A stretch of 64,000 nt of DNA from JANSWP01 sp041941305 (GTDB lineage Bacteria; Bacteroidota; Bacteroidia; Chitinophagales; Saprospiraceae), in the NCBI GenBank assembly GCA_041941305.1, contig JBGTQJ010000005.1, positions 62,001 through 126,000 of the forward strand. Direction: 5' to 3'. A model generated the notes under the pieces. It saw only the letters and a program-made list of their open reading frames with translations, did no database searches and was not told where the DNA came from. Both the position numbers and the translations under genes were made by a program. The number at the start of each line of letters is the position of its first letter. Position 1 is the first letter of the stretch. Positions 34,030 to 44,301 of this stretch are shown in pieces.

Positions 34030-37000
34030 TCAATCCACTTTAATAAATTTTTCGGAAGTTCTTTCTCCATCTTTTGTTGTAAAAACCACTTGGTACGTCC
34101 CAGCCATCAATGCCGACACATCCACAACCGAATGATCTTCAGACATTTCGAAAGCAGCTATTCGTTTTCCTAAAATATCAAGTAGTGCGACCTGAATACT
34201 TTCTTCCTCCAACCAAACTGATGGAATTGAAATATTCAAATCACGAGCTACTGGATTGGGATAAAGCGAGGCTTTGCTTTCAAATGTTTGTGCATTCGCA
34301 TTTTGGAAAACACTATTGTTATTTGAATTGCCAATCAATGGCGCCGCATCATCATTCACTAATATCCCTTCTCCTTTGTCCTTTGTGAAAGAAACGCCTA
34401 TCGTCGGATTACTCATTTCTACCCAAAAATCTTCGTCACTTTCATAATTGGAATCTTTTATCCCTCTACAAATGACATAGCGAATATTACTGCCGCCGGG
34501 AGGATAATAAGCAGTGCCACTTCCATACACATAGTCATTGTCAGCAAGGGTGGCATCGCCATCTGTTGTTTCATAATCTACTTGAAGGGCGCACCCATTG
34601 TCTCCTCTCTCGATTTTGAAAAAGAAGAAAGAGAAACCTGTACCATTGCCTTCATTATTGCTTAAATCATTGATTGTCAGAGTCGTACCTTTTACTTCAA
34701 CATTTGTGATGCATTGGTCTGTATTTCCGGCATCGTCGGTGATAGTGAGGATTACGGTAGTATTGCCTCTGTCATTACAATTGAAGTTTGTTTTGGAAAG
34801 ACTCAGATTGAAGTTGCAATTGTCAGAACTTGCTGCATCAATATCTGCCGTGGAAATGCTCCCCGATCCACCAGAAAGTTGAACGACATGGCTTGCCACA
34901 CACTGAGCATCAGGATTTTGTGCATCCTGAACAGTAAAGTTCTTCGCACAAGTCTTTTTATTGCCAGCAACATCTTTTGCGCGCCATTTGATTTGGTAGG
35001 TATCTGGAGCATATTGCCCATCGGGATTTGTTGTCCAATTTTGAACTACATTGTTGTTGGAATCCCAGATTTTGGCTTTGAGTTCGGTTACTCCGCAATT
35101 GTCTGATGGATTTGGAAGGGTGAAATTGATTGTGGAATAACATTCGTTGGCATCTGTGTTGAAAGCAGTTGGGTAAGTAGGGCAAGTACCGTTAAAGTTG
35201 GGCTTTTCGGTATCGCCTTCTACTGTTATGGAAAAAGAACACAAGTCTGACTCATTGCCGGCGGTGTCTATAGCTTTGTATTCTATTGAGTGGGTGCCTT
35301 CATTAAATAAGGAGCCACTTGTTTGCCCTGAAGTTTGACTTACAGTTGGGTTGGCATCACAATTGTCTGTAGCAGAGGGACTTGTCCAATTAACAATTGC
35401 GCCACATTGTCCAGCATCCATCGCTTGAGTGATGTTGGGAGGGCAGTTATTCAAAATAGGCTTCTCGTCATCTGGCAGAACAGTAATGGTAAAGGAACAG
35501 GCCGTAGATTCATTGCCTTCCGAATCTGTTGCTTTGTATTCGATGGAATGTGTGCCTTCCGAAAAGGAATTTCCACTGCTGTTTCCCAAAGTTTGGCTCA
35601 CCACAGGATTAACATCGCAATTATCTGTGGCTGTTGGAGTAGACCAGGTAACCACGGCTTCGCATTGCCCAGCATCCATTGATTGTGAAATATTAGATGG
35701 GCAATTTGTTAAAACGGGTTTTTCCGAATCGCCTTCAACGGTAACGGTAAATTGACAAAATTGCTCATTGCCTTGCGCATCTTCGGCTTTGTATTCAATG
35801 GTATGAACACCGCTCGAAAATGCCGAACCGCTCGGGTCGCCTATCGTTTGGGTTTCCGTCGGATCAGCGTCGCAATTGTCTGATGCTGAGGGAGTTGTCC
35901 ATGTAACAACTGCCGAACAAGCCCCCACGTCCATTGATTTTGTGATATTAGATGGGCAGGTGATTTCGGGTTTCAGGTTGTCTTCGACGGTGACGGTTGC
36001 CGTGCAATCTTCCAAATTTCCGTTTTCATCGGTGACGGTTAAAGTAACTGTTACTTCGCCAACATCATCGCAATCGAAATCTGTTTTGTCTAATTCGTAA
36101 GTGTCAATGGCGCAATTGTCCGTTGAGTTATTGTCAATGTCGGAAGCGGTAATGCTGCCGTCGCCGTTGGAATCCAATTCGATGGTTTTGTTTTGGCATT
36201 GAGTATTGGGTTTTAGGTTGTCTTCGACGCTGACGGTGGCAGTGCAATCGTCTGAATTGCCGCTTTCATCGGTGACGGTTAAAGTAACCGTTACTTCGCC
36301 AACATCATCGCAATCGAAATCTGTTTTGTCCAATTCATAAGTGTCTATGGCACAATTGTCGGTTGAATTATTGTCAATGTCGGAAGTGGTAATACTGCTG
36401 TTCCCGTTGGCATTCAATTCGACGGTCGCATTCTGACATTGGGCATTGGGTTTTTCTGAATCGCCTTCAACGGTAACGGTAAATTGACAAAATTCCTCAT
36501 TGCCTTCCTCGTCTTCGGCTTTATACTCAATGGTATGAACACCGCTCAAAAATGCCGAACCGCTCGAGTCGCCCATCGTTTGGGTTTCAGTCGGGTCAAC
36601 ATCACAATTATCTGATGCTGATGGAGTTACCCATGTGACGACTGCCGAACAAGTGCCCGAGTCCATTGATTTTGAAATATTAGATGGGCAGGTGATTTCG
36701 GGTTTTAGGTTGTCTTCGACGCTGACGGTTGCCGTGCAGATTTCTTCATTGTTATTTTCGTCGGTGACAGTCAATGTGACTGTATTTGCCCCTAAATCAT
36801 CGCAATCGAAATCTGTTTTGTCTAATTCGAAAGTGTCAATGGCGCAATTGTCCGTTGAGTTATTGTCAATGTCGGAAGTGGTAATGCTGCCGTCGCCGTT
36901 GGAATCCAATTCGACAGTCGCATTTTGACATTGGGCATTGGGTTTGATGTTATCTTCGACCGTCACGGTGGCGGTACAAGTCTCTGAATTGCCGTTTATA

Positions 37001-39171
37001 TTAGTTACCGTAAGAGTGACCGTCACATCACCTACATCATTACAATCAAAATCGGTTTGGTCAAGTCCTAAACTCGCAATTCCGCAATTATCTGTTGAGC
37101 CGTTATCAATTTCTGAAGCGGTGATGTTCGCATCGCCGTTGGCATCTAATTGAACGGTTTTATCTTGGCATTTTGCTTCGGGGTTGATTGTATTATCAAT
37201 GGTTAATTTCCAGGAAACAATCCGGGTACAGCCGCCGGTGCCATCTTCAATTTTTACAAAAAGGTCATGACTACCCTCAGGAAGAATTGGATTGGGTGTA
37301 AAAGTATTCGTATTGACATCATAGGTTCCCGCTGAATTTATTCCGGACGCATCTTTGAAAACACCCAAGATATTAAAGTTAACAGGATTGCCTAAATTGA
37401 AAACAGAGCTTATCGGACTACAATCCGCTGAGGTTATTGGTTCGAGGATGATTTCATTGTTGGTTACGGTTGGGATAGGATTATCCTCGATATGATGTAA
37501 GATGCCGTCGTTGGTAAATGTCCCTGTGTTTTCATGTAAATTTGAGGTATTGAAGGTAGCTAATCCTTTATTCGTAAAGGTATTGGAATTGTTCAAGGCA
37601 CCTTCAACTGTCAAAATGCCACATACCTCATTCGTAAAAGGTTTTACAGAAAATAAACCTTCTACATGAACGGTGTTTTCTATTTCAATTTTACCTTTAT
37701 TCTCAAAAAGCGTCGCAGATATCCCATTAAAAATGCCTCTATGCCCTGCACTTTTGATAAGTATTTCCCCACCAAATTCATTGGTAAAAGAGCTTTCATT
37801 TTGAATGCCGTCTCTACCAGGTCTGGATAATTCACCGATGATAATTTCTCCATAGTTAGTTACTGTAGAAAAAGTACCTTTACAAAAAATACCTTCATGC
37901 CAGGTTTTATTAATTTCAATTATTCCGCCCGGCTTGTTAATTAGGGTACGGGCATTCCAAATGCCTTCCCTACCTACTGTTTTATTCTTCCCAATAGAAA
38001 CATTCCCTTCGTTTGTGAAACTATGCGAACTAATTAAAAGACCAATATTGCCTGTCTGATCAATTTGAATATTACCGCCTGTCGAATTATTAAAATTTCC
38101 TTTACTCCATATACCATATAAACCTATTGCTTTATTTTCACCAATAGTAATGGTCGCAGAATTTGTAACTGTACCTCCCACATTATAAATACCACTTTTG
38201 TCTGTTTCATCAATCTGAATATTACCACTATTATTAAAAATGCTTAGGTTGATAATTCCGTTAAAATCAATATCCTCAATCTGAACACTCCCTCCTGCAT
38301 TGTTATTAAAGGTACTTCTGTTGATAAGACCATTTGAGGATTCTAAGCTGCTTTGACTTGTTTTAATTGAAATGCTCCCTGCATTCGTAAATGTACCTGT
38401 TTCATTTTCAATATGGGTTCTTGCATTTTTACTAACATTAATAGTACCGCCTGCATTGTTATTAAAAATACTCCGATTTCGAATGCCTTCATAGAACACA
38501 TTTTTAATTGTGATGCCTCCCGAATTGTTAAAAGTACCCTGATTTCTAACACCATGATTGAATGCCTCCAAGATATTCAGGATTCCTAAATTATTAAAAG
38601 TACTAAGGTCTTCATTCACAACACCGTCATTGTCCGCATCTACAATCGTAACGACACCTGAATTATCAACAGTTCCGTAATTCCGTAATCCAAAGGCGAA
38701 CCCTTGATTCACCGTTAAAGTTCCACCTGATTCCACAATTAGTTGCCCGCCTGATTCCACTTTTAAAGCCAATGCATAAGCAGATGTAGTATTAATAGTC
38801 AGATTTTTTGTAGGATTAACGGTAAGGCTTCCGTTTCTGACATTCAATGATTTAATGGTCGAATTATCATTAAGGATTACATCTTGATAAGGTGCCAGAG
38901 GGTCAGGGTCAATTATTACAATATCACCTGGTTGTGGTATTCCGAAAGTAAATGGATCCCAATTGAGGATATCTGTCCAATTTTCGCTGAATGTCCCTTT
39001 AAATGTATATGTAGTTTGTCCTTGGGCATTCAACATACAAAACATCGCAGCAATCAATACGGAAAATCTTAGGACTCCTTTTTGGAGACCATTTTTGTCA
39101 GACTGATTGATAAAAAAGTTGAATTGTTTTGTTGAAGAAATTTTTTGTGTGTAGTGGGTTGACTTTTTCAT
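34030..39171 (-). CDS. Giant secreted HYR-repeat adhesin-like protein with T9SS domain
   Basis: A 1713-residue surface protein starting at ATG 39171. After a signal region (~residues 30-52, ending NAQGQ) come ~550 residues of short beta-helix repeats (FNNNAGGTINVSKNA, FNNSGGITIKN patterns). The middle has ten Ig-like modules of two kinds: A modules (QCQNATVELDSNGDGSITTS..IDNNSTDNC; five) and HYR B modules (PEITCPSNISKSMDSGTCSA..DNCD; five), in the order A A B A A B B B B A. A Calx-beta-like domain (TLTINDLSNNEGNGTG...DYETTDGDATLADNDY) and a type-A T9SS sorting domain (ASLYPNPVARDLNISIP) end the protein. Likely adhesion or matrix role. Neighbouring modules are nearly identical in DNA, pointing to recent internal duplication. 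Confidence 0.9.
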   Translation of the reverse strand: MKKSTHYTQKISSTKQFNFFINQSDKNGLQKGVLRFSVLIAAMFCMLNAQGQTTYTFKGTFSENWTDILNWDPFTFGIPQPGDIVIIDPDPLAPYQDVILNDNSTIKSLNVRNGSLTVNPTKNLTINTTSAYALALKVESGGQLIVESGGTLTVNQGFAFGLRNYGTVDNSGVVTIVDADNDGVVNEDLSTFNNLGILNILEAFNHGVRNQGTFNNSGGITIKNVFYEGIRNRSIFNNNAGGTINVSKNARTHIENETGTFTNAGSISIKTSQSSLESSNGLINRSTFNNNAGGSVQIEDIDFNGIINLSIFNNSGNIQIDETDKSGIYNVGGTVTNSATITIGENKAIGLYGIWSKGNFNNSTGGNIQIDQTGNIGLLISSHSFTNEGNVSIGKNKTVGREGIWNARTLINKPGGIIEINKTWHEGIFCKGTFSTVTNYGEIIIGELSRPGRDGIQNESSFTNEFGGEILIKSAGHRGIFNGISATLFENKGKIEIENTVHVEGLFSVKPFTNEVCGILTVEGALNNSNTFTNKGLATFNTSNLHENTGTFTNDGILHHIEDNPIPTVTNNEIILEPITSADCSPISSVFNLGNPVNFNILGVFKDASGINSAGTYDVNTNTFTPNPILPEGSHDLFVKIEDGTGGCTRIVSWKLTIDNTINPEAKCQDKTVQLDANGDANITASEIDNGSTDNCGIASLGLDQTDFDCNDVGDVTVTLTVTNINGNSETCTATVTVEDNIKPNAQCQNATVELDSNGDGSITTSDIDNNSTDNCAIDTFELDKTDFDCDDLGANTVTLTVTDENNNEEICTATVSVEDNLKPEITCPSNISKSMDSGTCSAVVTWVTPSASDNCDVDPTETQTMGDSSGSAFLSGVHTIEYKAEDEEGNEEFCQFTVTVEGDSEKPNAQCQNATVELNANGNSSITTSDIDNNSTDNCAIDTYELDKTDFDCDDVGEVTVTLTVTDESGNSDDCTATVSVEDNLKPNTQCQNKTIELDSNGDGSITASDIDNNSTDNCAIDTYELDKTDFDCDDVGEVTVTLTVTDENGNLEDCTATVTVEDNLKPEITCPSNITKSMDVGACSAVVTWTTPSASDNCDADPTETQTIGDPSGSAFSSGVHTIEYKAEDAQGNEQFCQFTVTVEGDSEKPVLTNCPSNISQSMDAGQCEAVVTWSTPTATDNCDVNPVVSQTLGNSSGNSFSEGTHSIEYKATDSEGNESTACSFTITVLPDDEKPILNNCPPNITQAMDAGQCGAIVNWTSPSATDNCDANPTVSQTSGQTSGSLFNEGTHSIEYKAIDTAGNESDLCSFSITVEGDTEKPNFNGTCPTYPTAFNTDANECYSTINFTLPNPSDNCGVTELKAKIWDSNNNVVQNWTTNPDGQYAPDTYQIKWRAKDVAGNKKTCAKNFTVQDAQNPDAQCVASHVVQLSGGSGSISTADIDAASSDNCNFNLSLSKTNFNCNDRGNTTVILTITDDAGNTDQCITNVEVKGTTLTINDLSNNEGNGTGFSFFFFKIERGDNGCALQVDYETTDGDATLADNDYVYGSGTAYYPPGGSNIRYVICRGIKDSNYESDEDFWVEMSNPTIGVSFTKDKGEGILVNDDAAPLIGNSNNNSVFQNANAQTFESKASLYPNPVARDLNISIPSVWLEEESIQVALLDILGKRIAAFEMSEDHSVVDVSALMAGTYQVVFTTKDGERTSEKFIKVD

Positions 39172-39276
39172 AACAGAAATAATTAATTTGAAAACACAAG
39201 AAGACAGCAAGCCAAAGCAGTTGCAATTGCCACTTGTGGAGTTAAAAAAAGAATGAGAAATTGAAAGAATGAGTGG

Positions 39277-39804
39277 TTAAAACTCCGCTAATGCCTCCTT
39301 CGACCACTGAATATGTTCTTCAATTTGGTCACAATCCGTTGAAGTCAAAAGTTGCCTGTATTGAATGTTGGATTTATCTTTAAAAATCAGTCGGTCGCCT
39401 GATTCAGTCATTTCGCCGCTTCCCTGATAAATGTTTTCGCCGTCAATTTTGAAACTGATTTCCGAGGTCATCGTCGCACCCTCAAAAAGTTGTTGGCAAT
39501 TGGCGAGGATAATTTCATTCTTTTTTAAACCTGAAAAATGACCAAGAATGCTGTGTCCGTTAGGGTTGTAATGGGTCAAATAACCGTTCACTTGGTCACC
39601 ATCGTAAATGATTTGCAACGAAATCTGATTAGTGCTATTTTCCGTGCCTCGATAACAGGCAGTTTGTTGTGCTTTTGTCTCAGGTTCATCCGGCAAAGTT
39701 GCTGCCGAAGGTTCATTTTCAGAACTTTGCGACGGGTTATTTTGGCAGGAAAAAAGAAAAGCCATTAACAGAAAAAAGATGCTTGTTTGAATTTTGTTTT
39801 TCAT
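39277..39804 (-). CDS. Lipoprotein of unknown function
   Basis: A 175-residue lipoprotein starting at ATG 39804: MKNKIQTSIFFLLMAFLFSC with the lipidated Cys at 20, followed by a Ser/Glu/Pro-rich linker. The mature domain has CYRGTENSTNQISLQIIYDGDQVNGYLTHY and IDGENIYQGSGEMTESGDRLIF, which reads like a calycin/lipocalin-like or META-type small beta-barrel; I cannot name the family. It lies between the giant HYR gene and the two-component pair and has the same orientation as both. Confidence 0.78.
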   Translation of the reverse strand: MKNKIQTSIFFLLMAFLFSCQNNPSQSSENEPSAATLPDEPETKAQQTACYRGTENSTNQISLQIIYDGDQVNGYLTHYNPNGHSILGHFSGLKKNEIILANCQQLFEGATMTSEISFKIDGENIYQGSGEMTESGDRLIFKDKSNIQYRQLLTSTDCDQIEEHIQWSKEALAEF

Positions 39805-39965
39805 CTCACAAAAGTTTTGAGTTTCATCCACACAATGGCAAGGCTGCCCAAGACGAACAGCACCTGCTGTTTGTGGAGATGAATTTTGTTTTGGATTATA
39901 GTCAGATTAAAAATTGGGTCTTATGTTCGAGACTGAACTTGAACTTGTTTCTTGAACTTGAACTT

Positions 39966-40601
39966 TTAAATATCCCCCTTCAAAGATTTCTTTATCAATT
40001 CAGATTTAGAGCTGACTTCCAATGTTTTATATATTTTTTTGATATGAAATCGTACCGTATCTATGGAAATAAACAGTTTATCCGCAATCTCCTGATAGCT
40101 CAATCCGTCCAAAATGCCGTTCACAATTTCCTGTTGTCGTTGAGGCAATACAGGTCTTTTTTTTTGGACGGGATTGAAATGGTCTGCAATCCTCCGGGCA
40201 ATGGTCGGTGACATAAAAGAACCACCCTGACTCACGACCTGAACCGCTTTCATGATTTCCTTGAGTGGCGTTCTTTTGGAAATATAGGAACAAGCTCCCT
40301 CGCGCAAAGCCTTAAAAATACTGTCCGTGTCTTCAAAAGTGGTCAGCATGATAATATCAACTTCAGGCAATTCTTCTTTTATCAAGCGAATGCCTTCCAA
40401 ACCTGTCATGCCCGGCAATTGAATATCCAATAATAAAATATCGGGCTTGGATGGACTTGGCAATTTGATGATGCGTAAAAAATCCTCTACCGATTCTTCT
40501 GACCAACGTATTTTAAATGTTGGATTGGCAGATAAATAGGTGAATAAACTTTCCCGAATCACTTTTTCGTCTTCAATAATGGCGAGGTTGATAGTTTTCA
40601 T
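39966..40601 (-). CDS. LuxR/NarL-type response regulator
   Basis: A 211-residue two-component regulator. Receiver domain at residues 1-120 with phospho-acceptor Asp59 (ILLLDIQLPGMTG) and acidic pocket E10-D11; the conserved Lys is in SYISKRTPLKEI. The C-terminal ~65 residues are a LuxR helix-turn-helix (QQEIVNGILDGLSYQEIADKLFIS ... VRFHIKKIYKTLEVSSKSEL). The histidine kinase at 40677 lies 75 bases away in the same orientation and is its obvious partner. Confidence 0.95.
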   Translation of the reverse strand: MKTINLAIIEDEKVIRESLFTYLSANPTFKIRWSEESVEDFLRIIKLPSPSKPDILLLDIQLPGMTGLEGIRLIKEELPEVDIIMLTTFEDTDSIFKALREGACSYISKRTPLKEIMKAVQVVSQGGSFMSPTIARRIADHFNPVQKKRPVLPQRQQEIVNGILDGLSYQEIADKLFISIDTVRFHIKKIYKTLEVSSKSELIKKSLKGDI

Positions 40602-40676
40602 ATTACAAATGTAGGGGACGTTTTGGGGTTTTGCGCTACATGGTCATGTGGTCGTTGCGCAATTGTATTGTTTTTT

Positions 40677-43600
40677 TTAGACTCTAACCCCAATCAAAAT
40701 CCCAAATCCCTCTTCCGTCTCAAACTCAATCATTCCATTCATTTTTTTAGCTCGCCTTTTCATATTTGAAAGCCCCAAACCTGTAGAGATTTTTTCGGAA
40801 TTGAGATTAGTGCCGTTATCCCAAATGCACATTTCAAAATTGCCTGATTTGAATTTGGCGGAAACAGTCATCTTAGTTGCATTCGAATGTCGGAGGGTAT
40901 TCGTAACAGCTTCCTTAAAAATCAAAAACAAATTTTGGCGCACTTCCAAAGGCAGTTTTTTTGATTGTTGAGTTTCGTCTATATTGATTTTAAAACCTAT
41001 ACCTTTCAGTTGAAGTGTTTCCCCTGCATGTTCGCGCATTCGATCAAAGAGATGTTCCAATTTATCTCGACGACCATCTATTGACCATACCAAATCGCGC
41101 ATTTGAGCAATGGCGTTTTGGCTCATTTCCTGTATTTTTTTAATTCGGCTTTGGTCTTTGATACTTTCGTCCAATTCCAAAATTTCGGATTGCATGGCAA
41201 TGCCTGTCAACAAACCGCCTACATCATCATGGAGGTCACCCGCGATTTTTGTACGCAGTTCGAGCATTTTAAAAATTTGATTAAGACGATATTTATAAAT
41301 GCCAAAAACGATTGCTGCAAAAGTTGCCATACACAATATTAAAAACCACCCTGTTTTATAAAAAAATGCTTTGACATGTACTTTTACCACAAGGGGTTCA
41401 GGTGTCCATATCCCTTTGTAGTCAGCACCCTTGATATGTAATTGATAATCTCCTGCTGGCAAATTATTAAAAATAATTTCATTGGTATTGCCGAGCTGCC
41501 GCCAATCTTGGTCGTAATCTTCCAGGAAAACGGCATACTTATTTAATTCAGGATTACTAAAGTCGTTTATACCAAATTGCACTTTCAAAAAGCGATTTTC
41601 AGCAACCAAGTCAATTTTTTTCAGCTTATCTAAATGACTGGTTTGGGTGATGATTTCATTTTTTATTTGTTCATAAAAAGTTATCGCAGACAGAAATAAC
41701 TTATGGAAAGTATCTTGTTTTAATAAATCTTCGCTTTTGAATACATTAAAACCATTCATGCCGCCAAAATAAAATTGTCCCAAACTGTCTTTATAAAATG
41801 AAAGGCGATTGAATTCATTAAAATTGAAGCCGTCCTGCACATAAAAATTCCGAAAAGTTTCATCTTTCGAATTAAAATAACTGATGCCATTATAGGTTCC
41901 CAGCCAAAAATGGCCCTCCTTTTCAGAAACAATAGAGCATACATTATTATTTGCCAAACCATCCGCTTCCGTATAGTTCGTAATTTCTTCGGTAATCTTA
42001 TCATATATCAAAATACCGTTTCCTAAAGTTCCCAACCATAATTTTCCTTTTTCATTTTCATGAATGGTCAAAATACTACTTTGAAGAAGACGCTTGTTTG
42101 CTTTATTATTCTGTTGATGTAATAGTTCAGCATTTTTTTTCATTGGGTCAATTCTCAACAAGCCGCCATCAGTTGCTATCCAAATCAATTGTTCTGAATC
42201 CTCAATAATTTCATGCGGGAACAATTTTTCCATTGGATCCGTCCCATCCTCATTTTGATAACGAAAAAACTGCTCCGTCTCCGGATTGAAATAATATAAA
42301 TTATTAGTACCCGCCAACCAAAATAATCCTGAACTGCTCAAGGTTAGGCATTCTGTCCTGCCGGGGCAATCAAAAACTTTAACTTCTTGATTTTCAGAAT
42401 TATATTTCAATAAATAGCCACTTGGTGTTGCTGGCAATACATGCTCTTTATAGGCAGAAGTCCAAATAAATCCTTTTGAATCTTTGATGAAATTTCTGGA
42501 AGAGGTAGGTTTTAGGAGATCTGGATTTTGATTATTTGAAAACCTGAGGGGTTGTACAATCTTCGATTCAGAATCCAGTTGGAACCAACCTTCCCGTTCT
42601 GTTGCGATTAACAAATTCCCGTTTTCGTCTTCAATTATTCCTCTGGTGCTTATCCCAAAATCTCCTTTTTTTAAATCCTTTTTTAAATAATTTTTTACGG
42701 AGGTGGTTTTAAAATGTATTTTCGATACGCCGCCATTTGTTAATTGGAAAAACAGCTCTGTTAAATCTTTAGAATAGACCCTATTGTATTCGTGTTCCAA
42801 ATCCATTAAATCAAAATAATCATACAATTGTCCTTCCGAATCGAGTAGCCAAGCATTTGGTTTTTTGTTAGAAACAATGCGATTATAAAACAAAATATTA
42901 CCATTTTCGTCGCAATGTGCGTCAGAAAAAAAAGAATGTTGAGGAATTAAGGATGATAATTCAAAATATTGATTATCGTTATTATATAAATAGACCCCAG
43001 GCAAGTCGTTAAAAGAAATCCAAATCCTATCTAATAAATCTTTGAACATAAAATTCAGATGGACGGGCAATCGACTAAAATCTTGCAAGCCTTCAAAATT
43101 AGCAGCATTAAACTGCTTTAATAACTGACCAGTTGAATCAAAAACACGCAAACCGGTTTCCTGTTCTAAAATCCAAAAAGTACCATCTCTGTGTATAAAA
43201 AAATGAAATCGCAAACTACTCACATCCATTTTTTCAGGGCTTCTCAATCGCTTTTCTTTGATTTGAAAGACCAATTGGAAAGAATGGTTTTCATATTTCA
43301 AAATGTAAAATCCTTCACTATTTTCCGTAATTAAGAAGATATCCTCCGTTCCAGTCTGATGAACAGCCCTGACTCCACTCATGACACCAATGGGTTTCAA
43401 AAGGTCTAGTGGCACTAACTGATTGGTTTGGGGGTTCAGAATTTCTACATTATCAAGCTCATTGAATAAAATCAACTCTCTTTCTTTAGTTAATAACAGC
43501 CACCATACAATATTATTCGATATGTGATTGGGATTTCCAACCTGATTGTTATATACCAGAAAGTTGTGCCCATCAAAACGATTTAACCCATTTCTGGTCG

Positions 43601-43760
43601 CTATCCAAAGAAAGCCCTCCTCATCTTGTACCATATCATAGGCTGCCCGATGGGACATACCATCCTCCATCGTCCAAAAGGTTTTGTGTACTTCTTGAGA
43701 AAAGAGAAAAAGCGGTGCAAAAACCAAAAGAAAAAGTATGTGCAAATGAGGTTTTGCCAT
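40677..43760 (-). CDS. Two-component regulator propeller histidine kinase
   Basis: Inner-membrane sensor kinase of 1027 residues, starting at ATG 43760 (MAKPHLHILFLLVFAPLFLF signal peptide). The periplasmic part is a seven-bladed-type double propeller of Reg_prop repeats (EGFLWIATRNGLNRFDGHNF, LIWIATDGGLLRIDP, HFWLGTYNGISYF) followed by a Y_Y_Y domain (YAVFLEDYDQDWRQLGNTNE). One membrane helix (WFLILCMATFAAIVFGIYKY) leads to a HisKA_3 dimerisation helix with the phospho-His in AGDLHDDVGGLLTG and a HATPase domain (CIWDNGT, GLGLSNMKRRAKKM). It lacks the AraC output seen in hybrid versions, so it signals to the LuxR regulator next door. Ligand unknown; relatives often sense glycans. Confidence 0.92.
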   Translation of the reverse strand: MAKPHLHILFLLVFAPLFLFSQEVHKTFWTMEDGMSHRAAYDMVQDEEGFLWIATRNGLNRFDGHNFLVYNNQVGNPNHISNNIVWWLLLTKERELILFNELDNVEILNPQTNQLVPLDLLKPIGVMSGVRAVHQTGTEDIFLITENSEGFYILKYENHSFQLVFQIKEKRLRSPEKMDVSSLRFHFFIHRDGTFWILEQETGLRVFDSTGQLLKQFNAANFEGLQDFSRLPVHLNFMFKDLLDRIWISFNDLPGVYLYNNDNQYFELSSLIPQHSFFSDAHCDENGNILFYNRIVSNKKPNAWLLDSEGQLYDYFDLMDLEHEYNRVYSKDLTELFFQLTNGGVSKIHFKTTSVKNYLKKDLKKGDFGISTRGIIEDENGNLLIATEREGWFQLDSESKIVQPLRFSNNQNPDLLKPTSSRNFIKDSKGFIWTSAYKEHVLPATPSGYLLKYNSENQEVKVFDCPGRTECLTLSSSGLFWLAGTNNLYYFNPETEQFFRYQNEDGTDPMEKLFPHEIIEDSEQLIWIATDGGLLRIDPMKKNAELLHQQNNKANKRLLQSSILTIHENEKGKLWLGTLGNGILIYDKITEEITNYTEADGLANNNVCSIVSEKEGHFWLGTYNGISYFNSKDETFRNFYVQDGFNFNEFNRLSFYKDSLGQFYFGGMNGFNVFKSEDLLKQDTFHKLFLSAITFYEQIKNEIITQTSHLDKLKKIDLVAENRFLKVQFGINDFSNPELNKYAVFLEDYDQDWRQLGNTNEIIFNNLPAGDYQLHIKGADYKGIWTPEPLVVKVHVKAFFYKTGWFLILCMATFAAIVFGIYKYRLNQIFKMLELRTKIAGDLHDDVGGLLTGIAMQSEILELDESIKDQSRIKKIQEMSQNAIAQMRDLVWSIDGRRDKLEHLFDRMREHAGETLQLKGIGFKINIDETQQSKKLPLEVRQNLFLIFKEAVTNTLRHSNATKMTVSAKFKSGNFEMCIWDNGTNLNSEKISTGLGLSNMKRRAKKMNGMIEFETEEGFGILIGVRV

Positions 43761-43908
43761 ATCTGTCAAATATAGAAAGATTGGAAGCATTTGAAAAATA
43801 CGAATGCTTAACCTCAGCAATTTCAAGTTGGGTTATTCCATGAAAAGGAAGTATAAGGATAAAAAATAGAACATACTCTAATATTATTTTCATTGTTGTA
43901 ATTCTTTA

Positions 43909-44247
43909 TCAGGAAGATTCTGAAGACTCCTTGTTTATTTCTCTTAAATACAAAAACAAAGGCAATCCACTAGCTATTCCAAAAGCAAAAGTCCATAACC
44001 AGCTTAACCAAAATCGCTTTATCTGATGTCTTTTGGCTTCTTGGTATGACCAAATCAAAAACAGTAAAACGATGAAAAATAAATCCAACATAAAAGCAGT
44101 GGAAATGTCATTGGCAAACATTTGTTGAATAGTTGTCATTATGTCTGTCCACAGCAAAATATTACCAGTCTCAATACTAACTTTAGCGACAAAAATGTTG
44201 GGGAGGATAAACCCTATTATTGTAAGCAATAAATATTTTTTCTTCAT
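43909..44247 (-). CDS. DUF2834-family membrane protein
   Basis: A 112-residue protein with three membrane helices (residues ~5-22, ~50-68, ~80-100). The pattern LTIIGFILPNIFV ... FANDISTAFMLDLFFIVLLFLIW ... RFWLSWLWTFAFGIASGLPLFLYLRE fits DUF2834, small membrane proteins of unknown function. It lies 54 bases from the beta-lactamase-family gene in the same orientation and may be cotranscribed. Confidence 0.7.
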   Translation of the reverse strand: MKKKYLLLTIIGFILPNIFVAKVSIETGNILLWTDIMTTIQQMFANDISTAFMLDLFFIVLLFLIWSYQEAKRHQIKRFWLSWLWTFAFGIASGLPLFLYLREINKESSESS

Positions 44248-44301
44248 GATGAAATTTTTTAAGAGTTTGTCGAGTGATTTATTACAAGAGGTTGCCTTGA
44301 A

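Noticed and set aside
39669..40211. 180-codon frame opposite the regulator and lipoprotein genes
   Set aside because: It overlaps two genes with clear domains on the other strand and has no recognisable product.
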